From Tetracentron sinense (lineage: Eukaryota; Streptophyta; Magnoliopsida; Trochodendrales; Trochodendraceae), in contig CM026556.1 in the NCBI GenBank assembly GCA_015143295.1, forward strand, positions 16,988,547 to 17,052,546: 64,000 nucleotides of DNA. Direction: 5' to 3'. The notes under the pieces were generated by a model. The model ran no database searches, had not been told where the DNA came from, and saw nothing but the letters and a program-made list of their open reading frames with translations. This document shows positions 23,476-34,500 of this stretch, one piece after another. Numbering within the stretch: position 1 is the stretch's first letter; each line of letters begins with the position of its first letter. A program made the translations under genes and the position numbers.

Positions 23476-25220
23476 CCTAAGTGTGGCCAAAATCCAAACT
23501 CAGAAAGCATACTTCAGTCTAAACCTATAAATGCGCAGCAAATCCAAACCGGGGGTATGATTTCGATGTCATTTCTTTTAACGCGATTATGTCGACCCAG
23601 CCTAATTGTGGGAATTCGTTTCGATGGAATCCGAAGTCGTTTGCCTGATTTGGGCGCTTAGAAACCAAAGTCCATACTTAGAAAGTATACTTAGCCCTAA
23701 ATCTATAAACGCGCACCAATCTAAGCCGGGGGTCGGATTTTGACGTCATTTCTTCTTACGAGTGTATTCCGACCCAACCTAAGTGTGAGAATTTGTTTCG
23801 ATAGAATCCGAGGTCTTTTGCTCTATTTGGGCACCAAGAGGCCCGAAAATCATACTTGGCAAGTATACTTCGACCTAAACATACAAACGTGAACCAAAAC
23901 AAAACCGGGGTTGGATTTCGATGTTGTCGCTTTTAACAGGTGTACTTCGACTCAATCTAACTGTGAGAATTCATTTCGATGGAATCTGAGGTCGTTTGGA
24001 CGATTTAGGAACTGAGAGGCCCGAAATCTACTTAGAAAGTATAAATCGTCCTAAACATACAAACGCGCACCAAATCCAAACCGGGTTTCGGGTTTCGATG
24101 TTGTTTCTTCTAACGCTTATATTTCGACCCATCCTAAGTATGAGAATTCGTTTCGATGGAATCCGAGGTTGTGTTGCCCAATTTGGATACCGAGAGGCCA
24201 AAAATCAATTCTTAGAAAGTTAACACATCTATTTGGACACTGCCTAAATTTGAGAATTTTTTTTGATGGAATCTGAGGTCGTTTGTCCGATTTGAGCCCC
24301 GAGTCGCCCATAATCCATACTTAGAAACTATACTTTGGCAAAAAAGTACAAACGCGTACCAAATCCAAATCGGGGGTCAGATTTTAGTTGTCATTTCTTC
24401 TAATGTGTGTATTTCGACCCAACCTAAGTGTGAGAATTCGTTTTGACGGAATCCGAAGTCGTTTCTCCCATTTGGGCCCTGAGAGGCCCTAAATCCATAA
24501 TTAGAAAGTATATTTCGTCCTAAACATACAAACGTGCACCGAACCCAAACAGGGGATCTGATTTCGAAACCGTTTATTATAACAGGTGTATATCGACCCA
24601 ACCTAAGTGTGGGAATTCGTGTTGATGGAATCTGAGCCCATTTGCCCGATTTGGCCACCGAGAGGCCCGAAATCCATAATTAGAAAGTATACTTTGACCT
24701 AAACTTACAACCGCATACCAAATCCAAACGGGGTCGGATTTCGATGTTGTCTCCTCCAACGCTTGTTTTTTGACACAACATAAGTGGGAGAATTCGTTTT
24801 GATTGAATCCGAGGTCGTTACCCCGATTTGGGCACAAAGTGGACAAAATCCATACTTAGAAAGTATACTTCGGCCTGAACATATAAATGAGCAGCAAATC
24901 CAAACCGGGGATAGGATTTCGATGTCATTTCTTTTAACGCGATTATGTCGACCCAGCCTAAGAGTGGGAATTCGTTTCGATGGAATCCGAAGTCGTTTGC
25001 CTGATTTGGGCGCTTAGAAACCAAAGTCCATACTTAGAAAGTATACTTAGGCCTAAACCTACAAACGCGCACCAAATCAAAACCGGGGGTCGGATTTTGA
25101 TGTTGTTTATTCTAACGAGTGTATTGAGACCCAACCTATGTGGGGAAATTTCTTTCGATGGAATCAGAAGTCATTAGTCTGATTTGGTCACCTAGAGACC
25201 AAATCGATACTAAGAAAGTA
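23476..25220. repeat. Satellite block 3
   Basis: This block resumes at CCTAAGTGTGG, close to the monomer position at which block 2 stopped, followed by a short deletion. Types read: end of Q, R, S/T chimera, A, I, J/N chimera (join at CTTAGAAAGTTAACACATCT near 24207), O, P, Q, R, S and the start of T. The unusual order A-I-J/N-O recurs at about 35187-35830, so both stretches descend from one deleted higher-order unit. The block ends at TAAGAAAGTA (25211-25220), where LINE-b entered. Confidence 0.95.
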
Positions 25221-25247
25221 TTTTTTTTTTTTGGGGGGAAGGAAAGC

Positions 25248-25264
25248 GGGGTTAGGCAGACCCC
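25248..25264 (-). other. 3'-terminal hairpin of LINE-b
   Basis: On the element strand this is GGGGT-CTGCCTA-ACCCC, with the same stem and almost the same loop as in LINE-a and LINE-d, although the LINE-b proteins belong to a different group. It lies 15 bp before the poly(A). Confidence 0.6.
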
Positions 25265-25298
25265 AACCAGAATGGAATAAATATATAAGGGAAAACAA

Positions 25299-28200
25299 TT
25301 ACATTCGCATATAACTATGACCCATAGAGTCCATAGCAACAAGATGAGATAATCCCATTGGAAACACCGAAGGAACTAAAGATATTTCCCCCAAGGAGGG
25401 ACAAAATTTAGATAAGAAGTCTGGAGCTTTGTTTGCTTCTCGCGGAGTGTGGCTAATATCCCAAGCATCGAAGTGCTGAAGCATCCTACCTATATCAGCT
25501 AGGATAAAGGAGCATTCCCACGGCCAGACACATTTCCTTTGTACACACTTAACGGCCCAGGTGGAGTCGGATTCAATGCAGATATGCTGAATACCTAATC
25601 TGCGAGCAACCTCAAGGCCACGTCGAATAGCATATAGCTCGATGTAGATAACAGTTTGTTCTGGGCACCCACTGGCTAACGCATATATTGCACTTCGCAT
25701 GGCGTCCCGAAGGATACAACCATAGCCACTATGCCCCTGTTTTGCTGATCCATCAGTATTCAATTTAAGGTGACCATCCCTTGGTGGGACCCAAGAGACC
25801 CAACGAGCATAAGCCAAGGTCCAGTAGGCCTGGATACCAAAGGAATCAATAGTATCTTTGTTGTCTGCATTATCTTCAACAGCTAGCTTGTCCATACTAA
25901 GCCGAATCACCACATCATCAATGATTTTCCTATGAACCACATTAGAAGGGCGGTACTCATTGCGAAATGTCCTGTTATTCCTCTCAATCCAAACATGATA
26001 GATGAACGCACAAAAAACAGTTTTGCAAATGAGCCCTTTGATATGGTTCACTTTACAATATCTGGTCAAAGAACGGATCATATCATTCCAATCAAGGAAC
26101 TGGCGGACAGGCAGCCGGATGCATTTAGTAATTTGAGCCCAGATTACTGAAGTATAAGGGCAATAGACAAAGAGATGGTCATGGCTTTCAGGAGCTGAGC
26201 GGCATAGGATGCATTGGGCATCGCCAACAATCCCCAACCGAAATAGCCTGTCCTTAGTGGATAGGGCATGGCGAATAGCCATCCAAGTAATCATCGAATG
26301 TTTAGGAATTGCATGGGAATGCCATAGGAGGTTAGCCCAGCGAACATTGATATTAGAAGACCTGATGTGATTCCAAGCCGATTTTAAAGAGAAATTACCA
26401 TTAACAGATGGAGTCCAAACAATACGGTCGGCACCCTCACCCAGTAATGGAATGTTACTGATCTCTTCCCACACGCCAATCAGCTCAGGAAGGCTAGGAG
26501 CTTGGAGAATCCATCCATTCTCTTGCCGAATAGAAGCAACTAAAGCATTTCTGTCAATACCGTGAATATAAGAATCTGTAACTCTGCATTCCTTCAGTAA
26601 AACACCTCTAGGATGCCAATGATCAAGCCAAATCCGAGTGGAGAGACCATCACCAACTAAATGATGAATAGCACCCTCGGCTAGCGGTCTAGTCTTCAAA
26701 ATACTCCGGACACTCCAAGATGGCGAAGCTGGCATTTTCATAGTCCAAATAGACTCCTTCTTAAGGTATCTAGCCCGGAACCACGCAACCCATAGAGAAT
26801 CTTTCGTAGAGGCAATCTCCCATATACGTCTACATAAGGCGCTATGGTTCCACTCCAGCACTCTTCGCAACTCCAACCCCCCTTCTGCATGAGGACGGGA
26901 AACGTGTTCCCAAGCAACTTTGTGAATAGAACTATGAAGATCAGGGCCTGCCCAAAGAAAACGGGCGAGCAGACGCTCAATAAGCTTAATGACCCCTTTA
27001 GGTAACAAGAAGACGCTGCACCAATACAAATGGAAGCTATGGAGAACCCCCTTAATAAGCTCCACTCTCCCTCCATAGGACAGCCACCTGTTTTTCCAAG
27101 AAGAAATACGTTTCGAGATTTTATCAATGAGATCATGACAGTTCCCAAATGTAAGCCGTGTCGCAGAAAGGGGAAGTCCCAAATATTTAATGGGCAAAGT
27201 ACCAGCCCGGAACCCCAACTTGTTTTGAATTTGGACCCGCTTCCTCATGCGCACATTAGCAAAGAAAACATGAGACTTCATCAGATTGGCTTCAAGCCCC
27301 GATCTAGAGAAGAGCTTCAAGGTGGAATCAATAGCTTTAACGGACCCAAGATTTGCGCGAGCAAAAATAACTAGATCATCAGCAAAGCAGAGGTGTGTGA
27401 TCAGCGGAGACAAGCATAAGGGATGGGGAGAAAGCCGACCTTCCTGAGCTTCCTTATCAAGCAAGGTAGATAAGACCTGCATAACCAGCATAAATAAGTA
27501 GGGGGAGATAGGGTCCCCTTGCCTCAAGCCACGACTGCCATGAAAATAGCCCACCCGTTCCCCATTTATCATAATGGAAAATCGGGCACCTGAGATGCAA
27601 GCCATGATCCAGTCAATAAATCTGACAGGAACACCATGTTTAAGTAATACCATCTTAACAAAGTCCCATGAAACAGTATCGTAAGCCTTTTTAATATCAA
27701 CTTTAATAGCCATTCTAGGAGTGCCACGGGGAAGGTGATAATTGTGTAGGAGCTCCTGACAGAGGAGAATGTTATCCGATATGCTACGACCTTTGATAAA
27801 GGCTGATTGATTGCCATTCACGAGCTTGCACATGATTGGCTGAAATCTGCCGACAAGCATTTTAGATATGAACCTATATATAACATTACAAACGGATATA
27901 GGTCTGAAATCGGCAAACGTCTCGGGCCTATCTTTCTTAGGAATAAGCGCGATTAGCGTAGCATTAACCTCACCCAACAACTTGGAGCTAGCAAAGAAGC
28001 TAAGGATAGCTTTGGTTAAATCAATTGAGATAATATCCCAACATGCCTGAAAAAATTTTGCCGTAAAGCCATCCGGCCCAGGAGCATTATCCCCATTCGA
28101 GCTAAACACAGCCTCTTTGACATTGGCAGCTGAAAAGTCCGCAGATAACCCAGAGCTATCCTCCTCCCCCAACACATGGGCATGGGGAAGGGGAAAAGAG

Positions 28201-29448
28201 CACGGCTCTAGGGTGGGATTAGCTGATAGAAGATTTGTGAAAAATGCAAGCGCAAGATCTGCCAGGCCATTCTGATCACTAACCTGTGCACCGTTTCCGC
28301 CTTTAAGCGATGTAATGGAGTTTCGATTACGTCTAGCAGTGATGGACCGATGGAAAAAAGCATTATTACCATCTACCAGTTGAAGCCATTGAATGCGAGA
28401 TCTCTGCCTTAGCTCAGCCTCCTCAGTAGCAAGAATTGTTGAGAGCTGTAATTTAGCCAACCTCACTCTCTGTTGAATATCAGTATTCATTAGGTCAGAA
28501 TCAAGATTCGAAAGCTCATGGGATAGGTTTTCTCTAGCTTGAATCACCCTCTCACTCGTATTACCAAACCGTTTCCTGCTCCAGGCTTTCAAAGCTCGTT
28601 TGGTGTTTTTGAGCTTAAGAATAAGTTGAAACATAGGAGTTCCTCGACCTTGAGGGATCCATGCTTTCCTGACTACATCAAGGAATTCTGGATCAGTACA
28701 CCAGTGATTAAAAACCTTAAAGGATTTAAGTTTACCCTTAGTTTGTGTCCTCAGAGAGACAAGAATTTGCCGGTGGTCTGAAGTAGCAGAACACCCAATC
28801 ACTGCTTCAGCATTTGGGAAGTTTTGAATCAGCTCCATATTAGACAAACACCTATCCAATTTGCACTCAATGCGCCCAGGACCAATCATACTATTTGACC
28901 ATGTGAACATAGGGCCTCTCCATCGAAGATTAGAGAGCCCCGCTTCAAAGAAACAGTCCTCAATAGCACGAGTAGAGCTTAGGTTGACCGGAATCCCACC
29001 ACGCTTCTCAGATGGGGCCAAGACAGTGTTAAAATCCCCAAGCACGAGCCAAGGCAAGCTGAATAATCTAGCCAAGGCTGAAATATCTTGCCAAAGGGAC
29101 TCCCTTAGCCTATAGTCATTGGCGCCATAAATTGTTGAGATGAGCATAGGCGACGGAAAATCTTTGGCGCTAGCTAGACAGTGAATGGCTTGATCAGAAG
29201 ATCTAACAGGCGTAATATCAAGTTTCATAGGGTCCCAACGAAACAAAATACGACCATTGAGAGCAGAGGAGTACTTATCTGCACCAGTCAGTCGCAATAG
29301 CCTTCATGATAATAGCTGCATTAAGGCGACGGACCTTAGTCTCGACTAAACCCACACACCATAGTTTATTATTCCTGACGAAGTCCCGAACATCACGCTG
29401 GCGAGTGCCACTATTTAGGCCTCGAACATTCCAAAATCCGACTAACAT
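25299..29448 (-). pseudogene. LINE-b ORF2: endonuclease-reverse transcriptase-RNase H, one frameshift
   Basis: The natural start is ATG at 29448 (MLVGFWNVRGLNSG), 48 bp after the ORF1 stop. After about 54 codons a one-base shift near 29285 breaks the frame (DWCR then stop). From 29297 onward about 1,330 codons run without a stop to 25299. Endonuclease motifs are VETKV, LVLGDFNTV and TSDHRQ. RT has GPDGF (about 28085), IKVDIKKAYDTVSW, GLRQGDPISP and FADD (about 27385). The zf-RVT is CILCRSAPESHDHLF (about 26200), and the RNase H has LNTDGSAKQG (about 25765), the Glu of YIELYAI, CIESDS and APDFLSKF. All catalytic residues I can place are present. One base change separates this copy from a full-length frame. 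Confidence 0.9.
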
Positions 29449-29496
29449 TTAATAACTAAAACATATTTCCGACCACCACCCCAAGAACTAACACCG

Positions 29497-31233
29497 CTAT
29501 TGTCGATGTTTAAGCCCCCCGCCTTTATCAGTGCGAGGTCTAGATGTCTCCTTATCAATACGTTGAGGTTTCAGCCCAGTCATCAGCAATTTCCCTTTGA
29601 GCGAGTGTTGTTCCATGGCTTTAGCAATTCCCGCAGCATACTTTGGAGGGGCTGCCGGTGTAGAGGAAGGAGGCACAACTACTGGCAGCTCCTCATCATG
29701 CTCGTCATCATGCTCACTAGCATCCTCCAACGCCCTACTAGTAGACAACCCTATTGCCTCATCCAAAATAGAGAATTTGTTAGGACTGTTTATCGCGACA
29801 GGCACGGGTGGCTGGATTACGGTATGTTGCTTATCACGTTTGCTAGTCACTACCTCCCAAGCTTGTTCAGATACGTCCACAAGTGTAGGGTCAAGTCCAT
29901 GATCAGGACGAGACATAACAGAATTATCCCGACTGATAGGAGAGACTCTCCTACTGGGTTCCCCAATTTCAGTAGAGGAAGGTCTCGTCAATTCCCACCA
30001 AGACTTGGATGGCCTCTTCCGACTTCTACTACGCCCCATACGGCTTGTCTCCACTCTGGTATTGTGTTTGTCCTCAAGGCCTCTTGGCTTCCCCTCTGGC
30101 AGAGAGCAACATTTAGTCGTTAGGTACCCGAAAGTACAACATTTGGCACATCTCGGGGGTTTCCAATCGTATTCCACTCTAAGTTCATAGTCTTCGTTAC
30201 CATTTACGGAGATGGTAAGTTTATCAGGAAGCTCCTGCTCCGCGGTTACCTCTATGGAGATTCTCGCATAGATAAGTCTCTTGAGCGCCAGAGTTGGTTG
30301 GTCCGTAGTTAGTGGTTTGCCTATCAAGCTTGCAATGAAACCAAGATATTGGGAGTTCCACATAAATAGCGGAAGGTTGAAGATTTTTACCCATATAGGA
30401 ATGCCAGAAAATTCAACCTTGTCTAGTTTGATACTTCTATTCCATTTGCGAAGCACCAACATGGTTTGACGTATTCTCCACGGGCCACCCTCTAGAATCA
30501 CACCTTTGTCTTCCGGACAACTGAGCTGTAACAGGTAGAAGCTAGATTCAAGGCCAATAACCTCCACTTCACCTTTCAATTTCCACAACCTGGCGACTGT
30601 ATTTTTAACGACAAAATAAGATGGTTTCGGCCCGAGAAAAAATCCCACCAAGGTATTATTCCACGGAGCAAAGTCTTGATCAAGTTCCACTGTAGACCGT
30701 TGAATGAACAGTTTACCATCTCGAATATCCGGCTTGGTATATTCAAGAGTTGTACGAGCAACAGGTTTGGAGGAGCGTCCAAAAAGGTTCCTCCACGCAG
30801 TACTCCCAGAAGAAGTAGCTGATTTGCCCTAACAACCCTCTACTGGGTTAAGTCCCACAGGGAGATCTAGCCCAACAGGTGCACCACGTGTCTGGGATGG
30901 GCATCCAACAGTAGGCAAATGGCCAGGCTGTTCTCCGACGGTCACCAGATGAGAGCTGTCCTCATCAATGCTAGGCATTAGCATTGCATCAGTAGAAGAC
31001 AAATCACCAAGAGTAGGCATTAAATGGAGGTCAGGCCCACTGCCCAAGAGATGCACAGGCTGATCTGCTTCACCAACCCCTCCAGAAGTTGCAACAAAAT
31101 GATGGTTTCGAAGTCTGTCCAACCCAACACCTGAACTGCCTCCATCTATATCACCTCGAGAAGACAACCCATCAAAACAACTGTTCCGGCTAACAAGCGC
31201 CGGAGCATGACCATCACCGGCCAAACTATTCAT
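29497..31233 (-). pseudogene. LINE-b ORF1: gag-like RNA-binding protein (DUF4283 + CCHC), one internal stop
   Basis: The probable start is ATG at about 31233 (MNSLAGDGHAPAL). The N-terminal 130-odd residues are low in recognisable motifs. An in-frame TAG at 30829-30831 follows VEGC, and the same frame continues with WRNLFGRSSKP, then the DUF4283 domain (NTLVGFFLGPKPSYF, ILEGGPWRI, IPIWVKIFNLPLF), YDWKPPRCAKC and a zinc knuckle in which the expected His is Tyr (CAKCCTFGYLTTKC). The stretch NSPNKFSILDEA near the C-terminus is the counterpart of SPNRFDAL in the other ORF1 copies. The TAG and the H-to-Y change are both single substitutions. Confidence 0.88.
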
Positions 31234-31565
31234 CAGAACGCCGCGACGAAGAAACCTGAAGACAGAACTAAACAAACGAACAGACCCCCGGGAAGAAGGA
31301 AGGATCAAGAAAAGAAAAAGCTGCCCAAAAAGCAACCGTTGGCAGCAGCTGACTAACCCAGAGAAAGAGAGAAACAAGGAGATACACTACCCACCAAGCA
31401 CCACTAGCTTACTGACTTCAGCTAGAACTAGCGCTCGGTAAGTAGGCAACAAAATACGAGACAAAGTAAGGATACCAAAACCAAAGAGAAGACAAAGGAA
31501 AAGATTCTCCGGCAAAAACCAAAAAACCTCCCGAACGAGGAGGATAGACTGAATACTGAGGATCC
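31234..31565 (-). other. LINE-b 5' untranslated leader
   Basis: This is non-satellite sequence upstream of the ORF1 ATG, read on the minus strand, ending where type T satellite resumes. It is pyrimidine-rich on the element strand, with many TTCTCTTT- and TTTCTTTC-like runs. Plant L1 leaders carry internal promoters, but I see no specific promoter motif. Confidence 0.6.
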
Positions 31566-34500
31566 AAATCTAGAAACGCGAACCAAATCTAAACCAAGGG
31601 TTGGATTTTGATGTCGTTTCTTCTTACGATTGTATTCCAACCCAACCTAATTGTGAAAATTTGTTTCGATGGAATCTGAGGTCGTTTGCTCTATTTGGGC
31701 ACCGAGAGGCCCGAAATCCATAATTGGCAAGTATACTTCGGCCTAAACATACAAACGCGCACCAAATCCAAACCGTGGTCGGATTTTGATGTTGTCACTT
31801 TTAACACATGTACTTCGACTCAATCTAAGGGTGAGAATTCATCTCGATGGAATCCGAGGTCGTTTGCACGATTTAGGCACTGAGAGGCCCGAAATTCATA
31901 CTCAGAAAGTATACTTCGGCCTAAACATACAAACGCGCTCCATATCCAAACCGGGGTCTGATTTCGATGTTGATTCCTCTAACGCAAGTATTTAAACCCA
32001 ACTTAACTGTGAGAATTCGTTCTGATAAAATCCGAGATCGTTTGCCCGATTTGAGCACCGACAGTACCGAAACTTGCACTTAGAAAGTATACTTCGGCCT
32101 AAACATACAAACGGCCACCAAATGCCAACCGGGGGTCAGGTTTAAATATAGTTTCTTCTAACAGTTGTATTTCGACCCAACATAAGTGTGGGAATTCGTT
32201 TCGATGGTATCTGAGGTCGTTAATCGATCTTGGCACCGAGAGACCGAAATCCATATATAGAAAGTGTACTTCGGCCTAAACCTACAAATGCGCACCAAAT
32301 CCAAACCGGGGTCAGATTTCGATTTTGTTTCTACTAACACATGTATTTCGACCCAACTTAATTGTGAGAATTCGTTCTGATGAAATCCGAGGTCGTTTGC
32401 CCGATTTGAGAACCGACAGTACCGAAACTCGTACTTAGAAAGTATACTTCGGCCTAAACATACAAACGTCCACCAAATGCCAACCGGGGGTCGGATTTCA
32501 ATATAGTTTCTTCTAACACTTTTATTTCGACCCAATATAAGTGTGAGAATTCGTTTTGATGGTATCCGAGGCCGTTAACCGATCTTGGCACCAAGAGACC
32601 GAAATCCATATATAGAAAGTGTACTTCAGCCTAAACCTACAAACGCGGACCAAATCCAATCCGGGGGTCAGATTTCGATGCCGTTTCTTGTAACGCGTGT
32701 ATTTGGATCAATTCTAAGTGTGAAAATTCGTTTCGATGGAATCCGAGGTCGTTTCCCCAATTTGGGCGCTGAGAGGGCAACATCCATACTTAGACCCTAC
32801 CTAAGTGTGAGAATTCGTTTCGGTGGAATCCGAGGTCGTTTCCCCAATTTGGGCACCGAGAGGCCGACTTTTACAGTTAGAAAGTATACCTCGGCCTAAA
32901 CATACAAATGCGCACCATATCCAAACCGGGGGTCGGATTTCGATGCTATTTTGTCTAACCCGATTTTTCGACCCAACCAAAGTGTGAGATTTCGTTTCGA
33001 TGGAATTCGAGCCCGTTTGCCTGATTTGGGCAACGAGAGGCCCGAAATCCATATTTAGAAAGTATACTTGGGCATAAACATACAAACTTGCACCAAATCC
33101 AAATCAGGGTCGGATTTCGAATTTGTTTCCCCTAACGCGTGTATTTTGACCCAACCTAAGCGTGAGGATTCATTTTGACGGAATCCGAGGTCGTTTACCC
33201 AATTTGAGCACGACAAACCTTAATTCCATACTTAGAAAGTATACTTCAGCCTAAACACACAAACGGATACCAAATCCAAACTGGGGGTAAGATTTCGATG
33301 TCGTTTCTTTCACACATGTATTTCGACCCAACATAAGTGTGAGAATTCATTACGGTGGAATCCGAGGTCGTTTGTCCGATTTGAGCTACGAGCCGCCCGA
33401 AATCCATACTTAGAAAGTATACATCATCCTAAATATATAAACGCGCACCAAATCCAAACCGGGGTCGGGTTTCGATGTTGTTTCCTCTAACCGATGTATT
33501 TCGACACAACTTAAGTGTGGGAATTTGTTTTGATGGAATCCGAGGTCGTTTCCTCAATTTGGGCATCGAAAGGCCGAAATCCATACTTAGAAAGTATACT
33601 TCAGCTTAAACATACAAACGCACACCATTTCTAAACCTGTGGTCGGATTTCGATGTTGTTTTCCCTAACGCATGTATTTCGACCAAACCTAAGTATGGGA
33701 TTTCGTTTCGATGGAATCGGAGCCCATTTATCTTATTTGGGCATCGAGAGGCCCGAAATCCATTGTAGAAAGTATTCTTCGGCCTAAACATAAAAACGCA
33801 CATCAAATCCAAACCAGGGTCGGATTTCGATGTTGTTTCACCTAATGCGTGTATTTCCACCCAACTTAAGCGTGAGAATTCGTTTTGATAGAATCCGAGG
33901 TCGTTTGCCTGATTTGTGCAAAAGAAGCTTGAAATCCATACTTAAAAAGTATACTTCGGCCTAAACAAACAAACGGGCACCAAATCCAAACCGGATGTCA
34001 GATTTCGATGTAGTTTCTTTTAAGACATGTATTTTGATACAGCCTAAGTTTTGCAATTTGTTTCATGGGAATCTAAGTTCGATAGTCTGATTTGAGCCCC
34101 GAGTCGCTCATAATCCATACTTAGAAACTATACTTTGGCCAAAACCAAAAAACGCGTACCAAATCCAAACCGGGGGTCGGGTTTTGATGTCGTTTCTTCT
34201 AATGCGTGTATTTCGAGCCAACCTAAGGGTGAGAATTCGTTTCGATGGAATCCGAAGTCATTTCCCCCATTTGGGCCCTGATAGGCCCGAAAACCATACT
34301 TAGAAAGTATACATCATCCTAAACATCCAAACGCACACCAAACCCAAACCGGGAATCGGATTTCGAAGCCGTTTATTCTAACATGTGTATATCGACCCAA
34401 CCTAAGTGTGGGAATTCATGTCAATGGAATCTGTGCTCATTTGCCCGATTTAGGCACCGAGAGGCCTGAAATCCATAATTAGAAAGTATACTTTGGCCTA

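Larger units (their letters stand above)
25221..31565 (-). mobile_element. LINE-b, nearly intact L1-type non-LTR retrotransposon
   Basis: A minus-strand element of about 6.3 kb. It has poly(A) (T at 25221-25232), a 3' hairpin, ORF2 at 29448-25299, ORF1 at about 31233-29497 and a 5' leader of about 330 bp. The 3' junction sits after CTAAGAAAGTA of a type T monomer. On the right the satellite resumes within the same T monomer at about 31566 (AATCTAGAAACGCG), so roughly 20 bp of the target are missing and no clean duplication is visible. A decayed partial match (ATACTGAGGATCCA) lies at the right edge. With a single frameshift in ORF2 it is the best preserved element in the window. Confidence 0.93.

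Noticed and set aside
23440..23700. A 5' LTR for the Ty3/gypsy element at its right end
   Set aside because: The gag reading passes directly into satellite at about 23475. Nothing resembling the 3' LTR ends (TGTAGAGCC, GGGTCGTGACA) occurs there.
25299..29297. LINE-b ORF2 as a complete gene starting at 29297
   Set aside because: That frame begins at a TTG after a frameshift. The natural ATG with the endonuclease N-terminus (FWNVRGLN) is at 29448 in another frame, so the gene is called as disrupted.
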